64,000 nt of DNA from Synechococcus sp. CC9902 (GTDB taxonomy: Bacteria > Cyanobacteriota > Cyanobacteriia > PCC-6307 > Cyanobiaceae): contig NC_007513.1 in NCBI RefSeq assembly GCF_000012505.1, forward strand, positions 2,108,001 through 2,172,000. The letters are read 5' to 3'. Made by a program: the position numbers and the translations under genes. Below, one piece after another: positions 43,267-51,480 of the stretch. Under the pieces are notes generated by a model, which saw only the letters and a list, made by a program, of their open reading frames with translations, was not told where the DNA came from and ran no database searches. Every line of letters starts with the position of its first letter. Positions within the stretch are counted from its first letter, which is position 1.

Positions 43267-44054
43267 ATCCTGAGAATCCGGCGCACAGCCTCATCCCAAC
43301 CGGTGGCATGGGGGGCGCCGGCCAACTGAAATCGTCCTGCGGCGATGCCGGCACACAACTCCTGGTGGGGGCCATCGGCCCCAGGAACAACAACAGCGAC
43401 ATCGGCCACCTCGAGCAGCGGCAGATCGTTGGGGGAATCTCCCAAGGCCAGGACCTTCACCTGCTGAGCACCCAAATGTCGCTTCAGGGTTGCCAAGGCT
43501 TTGCCTTTGCTGATGTCTGGGCCCAACAGATGCCCCATGCGATTGCCCTGCACCACCGTGAGATCCATCCGCTGCGCTAAGGCTTCAAGTCGGCGCCGCC
43601 CCTCCGCCGAGGGCGGAACGAACGGCACACTGCAGCAACGCCGCTGGGCCTGGCGCAAGGACTCGCCGCCGAGCCCCAACAACTGCTGACCTTCTTCCTC
43701 GCTGAGTTCGTCCAACGGACGTAGGGGCTCACCCAACTCACGCTGGAGATGCTGCAACTGGGGTTTCAGCGCCGACCAACCAGGGCCCAGCGGCAACTCC
43801 CAGACATCCCCCTCAGGGGTTTCACCGTGCACGGCTCCACCGTTTTCAACGATGTACGGATCATGAAGCCCAGCTTCTGCGCGAAAGCCACGCACCTCCT
43901 CCGCCGTTTTACTGGTGCACGGAATGACAGGAATCCTGCGCTGTTGCAGCTGGCGGATCAGATCCTTTGCGGGAGACCAGTCGTAGGTGTGATCCAGCAA
44001 CGTGCCGTCGAGATCGGTCACCACCCACCACGACAACTCAAGCTTCGCGGTCAT
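43263..44054 (-). CDS. gpgP: Glucosyl-3-phosphoglycerate phosphatase (HAD-IIB, MPGP-like)
   Basis: 263 residues from the ATG at 44054, overlapping the previous gene's stop (ATGA). HAD nucleophile motif 'VVTDLDGTLLD' with Asp14/Asp16, motif II region 'IPVIPCTSKTAEEV', and 'VLALGDSPNDLPLLEVADV' for the acidic motif IV; the pattern matches mannosyl/glucosyl-3-phosphoglycerate phosphatases. With gpgS across the divergent region it would complete glucosylglycerate synthesis from NDP-glucose and 3-phosphoglycerate. Confidence 0.88.
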   Translation of the reverse strand: MTAKLELSWWVVTDLDGTLLDHTYDWSPAKDLIRQLQQRRIPVIPCTSKTAEEVRGFRAEAGLHDPYIVENGGAVHGETPEGDVWELPLGPGWSALKPQLQHLQRELGEPLRPLDELSEEEGQQLLGLGGESLRQAQRRCCSVPFVPPSAEGRRRLEALAQRMDLTVVQGNRMGHLLGPDISKGKALATLKRHLGAQQVKVLALGDSPNDLPLLEVADVAVVVPGADGPHQELCAGIAAGRFQLAGAPHATGWDEAVRRILRI

Positions 44055-45778
44055 GGCTGAACCAACCAATGAACCGCATAAGGCTCTAGCGAATGCAACT
44101 GATGTGGTGCGAACACATGACCGCTCAGGCAATCGGCCCATGGCTGGTTCACATCACCCCCCAAGCGACCAAGGCGCAAGCTCAGCCGCGATGCCGTGAT
44201 GTTATGGACAGCCACCAACGTTTCCCCCCCGTAGGAACGCTGCAGGATGACGCGATCAAGACGGTCAGCGCTCAGCACCTGCATGGAGGCATCAGGATGC
44301 AAAGCCAGATGAACAGCCCTTTCAGAAAGCGCCCGCTTCAGCACCGGAAGCAGCGCCGATACATCCGCATCAGGATCCGCCAGGCGTCGCTCCAAGGCCT
44401 GGGCCGTGAACTGGGGCCGATTGAGATCCCGTCGATGACCCGTCCGACGAAAGCGAGTTAGATCATTGGGAGCCGCCAAAAGCGCCGGCAGATAGAACGC
44501 GGGAACCCCTGGCAGGGCCATGATCATGAGTTGGGTGAGCAGAAACCTCTCCCGTTGGAGATAGGTGGGATCAATCCCGCCATCGGCCATGGCACTCCAC
44601 CAACTGATGTTGATTTCATAGGGAACCTCCTCACCGTTGTTGAGACGTCGATGGCTGATCAAACCGCCTCTGCGCTCGCAACCCACCAAGAGCTGAAGAA
44701 CGCGTTGATCAGCCATCAACCCCTCAAGAGGCCGTAAGCCCACACCGTCATGGCACGCGGTGAAATTCAACAGTCCGGTCTGGTTCGGCAATTGGGGCCA
44801 GCGGGTTAACCAACCATTGAGAAGATCAGCTCGGCCACTCATGGCTGCCTCCAACAAAAGCGGCGGCAGGGGGAAGTTGTAAGCCAAATGCGCCTCTTGA
44901 CCATTGCGCAAATAGGAGAGATTTTCCTGCTCAGGAACGTTTGTTTCTGTGACCACAACCCCATCAGGACCATGGCGATCCAACAGATAACGCAACACCT
45001 GAACGAGGCGATGGGCCTGCGGCAGATGAATACAGCTTGTGTTGGGCTCTTTCCAGACAAAACCCACAGCATCGAGTCGAATCCAACGAACCCCGTGGCC
45101 CAACAATCGATTCAGTAATTCGATGAAGCCAATCAGTACCTGGGGGTGGTGCCAATCCAAATCCACCTGATCAGGACCAAACGTGGTCCAAACCTGACGG
45201 CGCCCATTGGGACCACTGAGCTGCGTAAACAAGGCGGAACTACGCGGACGAACCACATCGTTCCAACAAGGATCTGGACTCGCTTCCAGCACACATGATT
45301 CGCCAGGTTGCTCGTTTCGGAGGAACTGCTGCACCCAAGGATGAGATGCAGAAACATGATTGAGAACAAGATCTGCCATCAAGCGACGCCCCTCAGCCAA
45401 TGCACTGAGATCCGACCAGTCGCCGTACTGTTGCTCAATTTTTTGATAACTCGAAACAGCAAAACCACCATCACTCGTGGACTTTAGAAATGGCAAAACA
45501 TGAATCACCCGAGCAAATGGCTCCAAATGGCGATTCACCAATCCACGAAGACTTTGCAGTCCAAAAGCTGCATCATCCGCAACAGTATTCGCATAAGTAA
45601 TCAAAACAGCGTCGTCCCCTTTCCATCGGGGCGACCCAATTGGAACGTCATGATCCTCTGACGATTGGCTCAGAATCTGCAGCAATTGCGACGACAACTT
45701 CTCGAGATCACCGGGAGAATCATCCCGGTAGAGATCACTAAGAAGAGTCCGCAGCGTTTCATCGCTTGAGGGCTGCAT
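44051..45778 (-). CDS. GH13_18-type glycoside phosphorylase (sucrose/glucosylglycerate phosphorylase-like)
   Basis: 575 residues from the ATG at 45778, with AGGAGA 7 bp upstream. GH13 signatures: nucleophile Asp in 'RWIRLDAVGFVWK', acid/base Glu in 'VVTETNVP', transition-state Asp in 'NFTACHDGVGLRP', and 'LMADLVLNHVSASHPW'. The layout is that of sucrose phosphorylase relatives, which include glucosylglycerate phosphorylases. Its place in an operon with gpgP suggests it recycles glucosylglycerate to glucose-1-phosphate and glycerate. Sucrose or glucosylglycerol are other possible substrates. Confidence 0.85.
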   Translation of the reverse strand: MQPSSDETLRTLLSDLYRDDSPGDLEKLSSQLLQILSQSSEDHDVPIGSPRWKGDDAVLITYANTVADDAAFGLQSLRGLVNRHLEPFARVIHVLPFLKSTSDGGFAVSSYQKIEQQYGDWSDLSALAEGRRLMADLVLNHVSASHPWVQQFLRNEQPGESCVLEASPDPCWNDVVRPRSSALFTQLSGPNGRRQVWTTFGPDQVDLDWHHPQVLIGFIELLNRLLGHGVRWIRLDAVGFVWKEPNTSCIHLPQAHRLVQVLRYLLDRHGPDGVVVTETNVPEQENLSYLRNGQEAHLAYNFPLPPLLLEAAMSGRADLLNGWLTRWPQLPNQTGLLNFTACHDGVGLRPLEGLMADQRVLQLLVGCERRGGLISHRRLNNGEEVPYEINISWWSAMADGGIDPTYLQRERFLLTQLMIMALPGVPAFYLPALLAAPNDLTRFRRTGHRRDLNRPQFTAQALERRLADPDADVSALLPVLKRALSERAVHLALHPDASMQVLSADRLDRVILQRSYGGETLVAVHNITASRLSLRLGRLGGDVNQPWADCLSGHVFAPHQLHSLEPYAVHWLVQP

Positions 45779-45787
45779 CACTTCTCT

Positions 45788-45804
45788 CCTGAACACCGTT
45801 CAGG
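45788..45804. promoter_or_regulatory. 17-bp palindrome in the divergent gpgS promoter region
   Basis: CCTGAACACCGTTCAGG is a perfect 7-bp inverted repeat with a 3-nt spacer. It lies 10 bp before the phosphorylase start on one side and 44 bp before the gpgS ATG on the other, a good place for a shared operator. It also could form a small hairpin in the phosphorylase leader just before its ribosome-binding site. Confidence 0.5.
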
Positions 45805-45847
45805 TATGGAACAGGTCTTCTGCCTCTGTTGTCGCATTGAACACCAC

Positions 45848-47125
45848 ATGGATTTTCAACAGGGATTGATCAGCACAGTTCATGACTACAGCCTTGGCAA
45901 TCACAACGCCATCGCCTTCAACCAAGAACTAGGCCAAAGACCAACAACTCTGTTGATCCCATGCCTCATGGAGGAATTCAGCAGGCCTGCGCTTGCCCTC
46001 ATCCGCGACACTCTCGCCCCGCTCACAGGCTTGAGTTCACTTGTGATCGCACTCGCTGCAGAAAACGCAGAAGACGTTGCAGCAGCTGAAGCCTTTTTTG
46101 CTGGAATGCCCTTTCCTGTGCATGTGCACTGGACCAATGGCCCAGCAGTCCGAGAACTACTCGAGTCGGTCGGAAATCTCGATTTAGACGTGACAGGTCC
46201 ACCAGGAAAAGGTTGGGCCGTTTGGCAAGGCCTTGGGGTGGCCTGCCAAGACGCAGAAGTGGTGGGACTATTCGATGCAGACATTCGCACCTTTGGCGCG
46301 GCATACCCAGAGCGGATGCTTCGGCCACTTCTCGACCGATCCCATGGCATCGCCTACGTCAAAGCGTTTTACAGCCGGCTGTCCTTAGAAACCCAAGCGT
46401 TACAGGGGCGAGCGACGCGGCTCTTTGTGGGCCCGCTCCTCGCCAGCCTTGAACAAGTCTTCGGACCATTGCCCTATCTGCGCTATCTCCAGTCCTTTCG
46501 CTATCCACTAGCAGGTGAGTTTGCATTCACCAGCGACTTAGCGATGAATCTGCGCATCCCCTCCGATTGGGGCTTGGAGGTTGGCTTGTTGTCCGAGGTT
46601 TATCGGCATGTCGCTTCCAGTCGCATCACCCAAGTGGACCTGGGATTGTTTGATCACAAGCACAAAGGTTTGGGCAATCAACCATCAGAGGGCCTGCAGA
46701 GGATGGCAGGGGAAATTTTCGGCACCGTGCTCAGAGGCCTCATGGAGCATGAAGGCTGCGTGATGTCGATGGATCAACTACCCACCCTGGAAGTGCTGTA
46801 CCGCAGGGTTGGGGAAGACCGCGTGCGTCAATTTGGCCTCGACTCCGCCATGAACCGATTGCCCTATGACCGGCACCAAGAAGAGCTCACTGTTCAAAGC
46901 TTTTCTGGTTTACTAAGGCCTGGACTGGCGAAACTGATGGAATCGCCCATCGCCCATCAACTACCGAGCTGGTCACGACTCAAAAGCTGTAATTCAGCTC
47001 TTCAAGGAGACTTGGCCGAAGCAGGACGCGCCGATCGCCGGCGTTCTTTCACCACAACGCTGGCCAAACCTCCACGCAAACCCAATTGGAATTCAAATAT
47101 TCATACAGCACAGATTGCAGCATAG
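45848..47125 (+). CDS. gpgS: Glucosyl-3-phosphoglycerate synthase GpgS (GT81)
   Basis: 425 residues from the ATG at 45848 ('MDFQQGLISTVHDYSLGN'); an ATG at 45806 would add 14 cysteine-containing residues. It makes glucosyl-3-phosphoglycerate from NDP-glucose and 3-phosphoglycerate. Family blocks: 'ALVIPCLMEEF'-like opening 'TTLLIPCLMEEFSRPAL', 'GKGWAVWQGL' and the metal-binding DxD in 'VVGLFDADIRTF', later 'LAGEFAFTSDLAMNLRIPSDWGLEVGLL'. Glucosylglycerate serves as compatible solute, often when nitrogen is scarce and glutamate is limiting. Confidence 0.93.
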   Translation: MDFQQGLISTVHDYSLGNHNAIAFNQELGQRPTTLLIPCLMEEFSRPALALIRDTLAPLTGLSSLVIALAAENAEDVAAAEAFFAGMPFPVHVHWTNGPAVRELLESVGNLDLDVTGPPGKGWAVWQGLGVACQDAEVVGLFDADIRTFGAAYPERMLRPLLDRSHGIAYVKAFYSRLSLETQALQGRATRLFVGPLLASLEQVFGPLPYLRYLQSFRYPLAGEFAFTSDLAMNLRIPSDWGLEVGLLSEVYRHVASSRITQVDLGLFDHKHKGLGNQPSEGLQRMAGEIFGTVLRGLMEHEGCVMSMDQLPTLEVLYRRVGEDRVRQFGLDSAMNRLPYDRHQEELTVQSFSGLLRPGLAKLMESPIAHQLPSWSRLKSCNSALQGDLAEAGRADRRRSFTTTLAKPPRKPNWNSNIHTAQIAA

Positions 47126-47418
47126 ATTTAACCCAGGAAGCGTCTAGCTCATTAGCTCTAATTGATGACTTCCACCATCAAGATTTAACTTTTACCGCAA
47201 TCTCAACAATCAATATCTCGATGCATGGGGGCATTCAAGACCACGCAAACCTCGAATCCTTGGGCCTAGAAAATCACCAACAGTATGAATGGATACCGAA
47301 ATGAAGACTGAGGCCTTGGCTTATCTAAACAAAATCTAAACTCAAGCTTTTTTGTGATCAATCGAACACTTGCTTTATTCTAGAGAACCCATATTGGCTG
47401 TCCTCTTGTGAAGACGTC

Positions 47419-47688
47419 ATGGTCGAATGCATTTACCAAAACGACACCAGTCGCATGGTGATTGTGAAATGCATTGGCAGCAGTCAGTTTTACCTCGAGA
47501 AGGTCATCATGCCAAGCGAGATATTTTTATTTAATGCACCCAAAGAAGCTCGCCTTGAAATCTGGCGCATGTCTATTTCGGGACAGATGCTGCACATTCG
47601 CGCAGACGTTAGTGACTACAAAACGTCTGCGCGCAATTCAAACACTGAGGAATTGATCAACAACCGACTGACTGAGCTCGCTGGTTGA
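47419..47688 (+). CDS. DUF1830-family small cyanobacterial protein
   Basis: 89 residues. The domain is recognisable: 'CIYQNDTSRMVIVKCIGSSQFYLEKVIMPSEIFLFNAPKEARLEIW' (about 4-49, C-Y-x-N then 'FER/YLEK' and 'PxExxLFxAPxxAxLEI'). DUF1830 is restricted to cyanobacteria and has no known function. The last 51 bp run into the 3' end of convergent urtE, an unusual sharing of coding sequence. An unassigned gap (47126-47418) lies upstream and holds no convincing gene. Confidence 0.85.
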   Translation: MVECIYQNDTSRMVIVKCIGSSQFYLEKVIMPSEIFLFNAPKEARLEIWRMSISGQMLHIRADVSDYKTSARNSNTEELINNRLTELAG

Positions 47689-48348
47689 TCCACTCGCGAC
47701 AATCCCTCCACGCTGCATGGCGTAATAGCGATCTGCTTGACGGACAAAGTGAAGGTGTTGTTCAACAAGAAGCACACCAATGCCCTTCTCAGTAATAATT
47801 CGCCGCACAGCTGTTTCAATATCTTGAACAATATTGGGCTGAATACCTTCTGTCGGTTCATCCAGAAGCAACAACTGTGGCTGGCCGAGCAATGCCCTTG
47901 CAATCGCTAACTGCTGCTGTTGTCCACCACTGAGATCTCCCCCTTTGCGCGGCAAGAAGTCTGAAAGGACAGGGAACAGTTCATACACAAAAGGATCAAT
48001 CCTGGAGTGACGTGCCAAACCACCAGGCAAAGCCTCCATCCCCAGCATCAAGTTTTCCTCAACGGTGAGTTGCGGAATAATTTCACGACCCTGTGGGACA
48101 TAACCAACACCAGCTCGAGCCCGCCGATGAGGAGGATGACGCTCCAATCCCTCCCCATTCAGCACCAGCTCGCCCCCACGTGGCTTGAGTAATCCGATCA
48201 CTGTTTTCAACAGCGTGGTCTTGCCCACACCATTGCGACCGATCAGGCAAACCATCTCACCTTTCTTCACGGTGAGATCAACATCCCGAAGGATGTGACT
48301 TTCGCCGTAGTACGTGTTGAGTCCGCGAATCTCAAGAAGCATCGTCAT
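47638..48348 (-). CDS. urtE: Urea ABC transporter ATP-binding protein UrtE
   Basis: 236 residues, LivF-like. Walker A 'GRNGVGKTTLLKT' (about 38-50), signature 'LSGGQQQQLAIARAL' and Walker B 'LLLLDEPTEGIQPNIVQDI'. 'DEPTEGIQPNI' is typical of urea-type LivF proteins. It starts inside the urtD stop. It is the second ATPase of the urea importer. The 3' end shares 51 bp with the DUF1830 gene on the other strand. Confidence 0.95.
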   Translation of the reverse strand: MTMLLEIRGLNTYYGESHILRDVDLTVKKGEMVCLIGRNGVGKTTLLKTVIGLLKPRGGELVLNGEGLERHPPHRRARAGVGYVPQGREIIPQLTVEENLMLGMEALPGGLARHSRIDPFVYELFPVLSDFLPRKGGDLSGGQQQQLAIARALLGQPQLLLLDEPTEGIQPNIVQDIETAVRRIITEKGIGVLLVEQHLHFVRQADRYYAMQRGGIVASGSTSELSQSVVDQFLSV

Positions 48349-49100
48349 TTGCTGTCGTCCTCGGTAGTTCCCAGATACACCTCAATCACCCGTGGATCCA
48401 CCTGAACCTGATCCATGGTTCCCTCACAAAGAACATGGCCTTGGTGCAAGACCGTGACAGGACTATCGAGGCGACGAATGAACTCCATATCGTGCTCAAT
48501 CACCAGAACGGTGTGGTCACCTGCCAATGATTTAAGGAGATCAGCCGTGAGATCAGTCTCTTCATCGGTGAGACCAGCGACGGGTTCATCAACCAACAAC
48601 AAGTCCGGATCTTGTCCCACAAGCATGGCAATTTCCAACCACTGCTTTTGACCATGGGACAAAGCCCCAGCAAGCCAGTCGGCCCGCTTCTGCAAATTAA
48701 CGATGCTCATTAAATGTTGAACACGGTCGCGCTGATCACCCCGAAGGCCACCAATCAAAAGCGTCCAAGGCTGTTTCGGACGACTCACGGCCAGCGCCAG
48801 GTTTTCCCGAACCGTGAGCTGTTCAAACACCCGTGGACTCTGAAACTTGCGACCAATCCCCAAACGAGCAATGCGGTGTTCTGGGCGCCCCAGCAACGAA
48901 CGCCCCTTAAACAACACATCACCCTCACTGGGGGCGACTTTTCCTGTAATCACATCCAAAAACGTGGTTTTACCTGCGCCATTGGGGCCAATCACAGCTC
49001 TGAGTTCACCGGGCTGAAGATTGAGGTTGAGATCACGCAATGCGAGAAAACCATCAAAGCTGACGGTGATTCCACAGAGTTCAAGAAGTCCTGAGGTCAT
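48345..49100 (-). CDS. urtD: Urea ABC transporter ATP-binding protein UrtD
   Basis: 251 residues, LivG-like. Walker A 'GPNGAGKTTFLDV' (about 38-50), signature 'LSHGQKQWLEIAM' and Walker B 'LLLVDEPVAGLTDEE', with 'LVIEHDMEFIRRL'. The signature lacks the second Gly (LSHGQ), as is normal for UrtD. Overlaps both neighbours by 4 bp, so the importer genes are translated together. Confidence 0.95.
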   Translation of the reverse strand: MTSGLLELCGITVSFDGFLALRDLNLNLQPGELRAVIGPNGAGKTTFLDVITGKVAPSEGDVLFKGRSLLGRPEHRIARLGIGRKFQSPRVFEQLTVRENLALAVSRPKQPWTLLIGGLRGDQRDRVQHLMSIVNLQKRADWLAGALSHGQKQWLEIAMLVGQDPDLLLVDEPVAGLTDEETDLTADLLKSLAGDHTVLVIEHDMEFIRRLDSPVTVLHQGHVLCEGTMDQVQVDPRVIEVYLGTTEDDSK

Positions 49101-50224
49101 GGCTGAATCTCCTCTTGTCCATCGAGTTCAAGACGGGGATAGGTTCCACTGCGACGGGACATCCCCAAGCGGTTCAGCAAGTTGCGGGGGCCGTCCCCTT
49201 GGAACCAACCGATCACACCCTCCGGCAGGGCTGTCACCACAAGAATGAACAACCCACCCTGGATAAACAGCCAGCTCTGGGGCAAGGCTTCGCTCACCAG
49301 GCTCTTGGCGTAATTGATCGCCACGGCTCCGAGGATTGCACCCACAAGGGTGCCGCGACCACCAACTGCCACCCAAATCACCATCTCAATTGAGAACGGC
49401 ACCGTCATGAATTGGGGGGACACAATTCCGGATTGAACGGTGTACAACGCGCCACCGATGCCAGCCAAACCGCCAGCAATCGCAAACACCAATGTTTTGA
49501 ACAAGGTGGGGTTGTACCCCGCGAAACGAAGGCGCGGTTCATCGTCTCGAATGGCAATCAACACATCACCAAAGCGACCACGCACCACCCAGCGCACGAA
49601 TAGCCACGTGAAAATCACCATCACAGCAGTGACCCAGAAAAAGCCCCGCTGCATCTCCGGCGAGCCCACCATCTGACCGAACAACTGAGTTACATCAGTT
49701 TTGAGACCATTGGTTCCATTGATCAATTTCTGCTGACCGTTGAAGAAGTTAAAAAACACCAACAAGGCAGCTTGCGTAAGGATTGAGAAATAAACACCCT
49801 TAACGCGATTTCGAAAAACAAGGTTGCCAAGCAGAGCAGCCAACACCCCCGGGATCAGCCAAATCGCCACCAGGGTGAACAACGGCGAATGAAACGGTTG
49901 CCAAAACGCCGGTAGACGATCCACCCCATAAAGGGTGAAAAATTCAGGTATGCCGTTGAGTAAGTCTTCCGAGCTATTCAATTGCAAATACATCGCAGCG
50001 GCATATCCACCGAGTGCGAAGAAAATGCCCTGGCCAAGGCTGAGCAGACCTGTAAAACCCCAGATCAGATCGATGCCCAAAGCAACAATGGCCAACGCCA
50101 GGAAACGGCCCAAAAGATTGAGTCGGAACACAGGCAACACCGATGGAGCTGCAACGATTGCCGCAATGATCAGCACCCAAAAAATCACCAGGAGCCAACG
50201 GCGTTGTTGAAACGCTTTCATCAT
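49097..50224 (-). CDS. urtC: Urea ABC transporter permease UrtC
   Basis: 375 residues from the ATG at 50224 (or the adjacent ATG at 50221). LivM-like, with about ten membrane helices; 'GIDLIWGFTGLLSLGQGIFFALGGYAAAMYLQL' near the start and 'DEPRLRFAGYNPTLFKTLVFAIAGGLAGIGGALY' later are family blocks. Starts 5 bp after the stop of urtB. Forms the membrane channel with UrtB. Confidence 0.95.
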   Translation of the reverse strand: MMKAFQQRRWLLVIFWVLIIAAIVAAPSVLPVFRLNLLGRFLALAIVALGIDLIWGFTGLLSLGQGIFFALGGYAAAMYLQLNSSEDLLNGIPEFFTLYGVDRLPAFWQPFHSPLFTLVAIWLIPGVLAALLGNLVFRNRVKGVYFSILTQAALLVFFNFFNGQQKLINGTNGLKTDVTQLFGQMVGSPEMQRGFFWVTAVMVIFTWLFVRWVVRGRFGDVLIAIRDDEPRLRFAGYNPTLFKTLVFAIAGGLAGIGGALYTVQSGIVSPQFMTVPFSIEMVIWVAVGGRGTLVGAILGAVAINYAKSLVSEALPQSWLFIQGGLFILVVTALPEGVIGWFQGDGPRNLLNRLGMSRRSGTYPRLELDGQEEIQP

Positions 50225-50228
50225 TGTT

Positions 50229-51383
50229 TTACGCCTCCACCATGCGTCCCTTCTGCGGGAAGAGACCCGCTGGACGGAACTGCAAGAACACCACAATCAA
50301 GGCGAACACCAAAACCTGAGCCATGCTCGTTGTGGCAAAAAAGTTGACCGCCCCAGCGAGAGGAGCCGGCATCTCTGGCCAAATCGTGAGCAACCGTCCG
50401 GCTCCAATGAGATCTGTCAACAAGCCGATCGCAAACGACGCCAGAACGGTGCCGAGCAGATTTCCAACGCCACCGAGCACAACAACCATGAAACACCCAA
50501 CGATGTAAGACCCACCGACGTTGGGACCCACCGACCCCAAAAGTGACACCGCGACACCCGCGACACCCGCCAAGCCTGAACCAATGCCAAAGGTGAGCAC
50601 ATCAACAGTGTCGGTTGGAATCCCAAGGCAATCACTCATCGAACGGTTTTGAGTAACGGCGCGAATGCGCATCCCCCAGACGCTTCGATTGAGGAACCAG
50701 GTCACTCCGAGTACCGCCAAAATCGTCATCACGATGATCACGAGGCGTGGCACAGGAAATGTGATATCCATCCACTCGATCCCACCACGCATCCACTTCG
50801 GAGCTGTCACGTCCACGTTGCGAGACGTGGCGCGGGCAATGCGGCTGATCTGGGATGCAAGCCCGCCCGCCAGTAGTACACCTCCGAAAGCCGACACCGC
50901 CCAAGTGATGGCGCGGTTGATCCGTGCCTTAGGTCCTTCGAAAAGACGCTGCGGCAACACCAATGGCAAACCAAATCCGAGAACCAACGCCAAAATCAGC
51001 CCGGCCGCGTGCGCAAGGGGAACACTGCGCACAAACTGCTGCAGTATCAAACTCACCCCCCAAGTGGCTAACAACGTCTCCAACGGACTCCCGTAAAGAC
51101 GTCGAATCACTGTGCGTTCAAGCAAGATGCCAACAACTCCACTGACGACGAACGCCAAAGGAATAGCAACTAATACATAAAGGCTATAAATCGGCTGAAA
51201 AGCAGGAAGCTTAAACACCATTTGCACCACATAAGTGGTGTAAGCACCGAGCATAATTAACTCGCCGTGGGCAAGATTAATCACGCCCATCAAACCAAAA
51301 ACGATGGCTAATCCAAGAGCAGCCATCATCAGCACAGAGCCGATTGCGACGCCATTAAATAGGCTTTCTAGCAGCAGTTGCAC
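50229..51383 (-). CDS. urtB: Urea ABC transporter permease UrtB
   Basis: 384 residues, LivH-like. Helical throughout: 'LMGVINLAHGELIMLGAYTTYVVQMVF' near the N-terminus (about 31-57), 'MRIRAVTQNRSMSDCLGIPTDTVDVLTFGIGSGLAGVAGVAVSLLG' in the middle. It is separated from urtA by a 97-bp gap that contains a strong hairpin, so its level is probably lower than that of urtA. Confidence 0.95.
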   Translation of the reverse strand: MQLLLESLFNGVAIGSVLMMAALGLAIVFGLMGVINLAHGELIMLGAYTTYVVQMVFKLPAFQPIYSLYVLVAIPLAFVVSGVVGILLERTVIRRLYGSPLETLLATWGVSLILQQFVRSVPLAHAAGLILALVLGFGLPLVLPQRLFEGPKARINRAITWAVSAFGGVLLAGGLASQISRIARATSRNVDVTAPKWMRGGIEWMDITFPVPRLVIIVMTILAVLGVTWFLNRSVWGMRIRAVTQNRSMSDCLGIPTDTVDVLTFGIGSGLAGVAGVAVSLLGSVGPNVGGSYIVGCFMVVVLGGVGNLLGTVLASFAIGLLTDLIGAGRLLTIWPEMPAPLAGAVNFFATTSMAQVLVFALIVVFLQFRPAGLFPQKGRMVEA

Positions 51384-51395
51384 GAGCTGAAATCA

Positions 51396-51441
51396 GGAAC
51401 AAAAAGACAAGAAGGGAGGAGTCCGTTACCGAACTCCTCCC
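51396..51441 (-). terminator. Hairpin with T-rich tail between urtA and urtB
   Basis: A 9-bp perfect stem (51433-51441 against 51414-51422, GGGAGGAGT/ACTCCTCCC) with a 10-nt loop is followed on the minus strand by a T-rich run (51413-51396). It acts as a partial terminator or an RNA-stabilising end for urtA, as often seen after binding-protein genes. Confidence 0.7.
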
Positions 51442-51480
51442 TTGAATTACAAGAAAATCAAAATGTCTGAGAATCAGGCA

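Noticed and set aside
47086-47304. 72-codon ORF overlapping the end of gpgS
   Set aside because: TTG start inside the gpgS coding end in another frame, no ribosome-binding site and no family resemblance.
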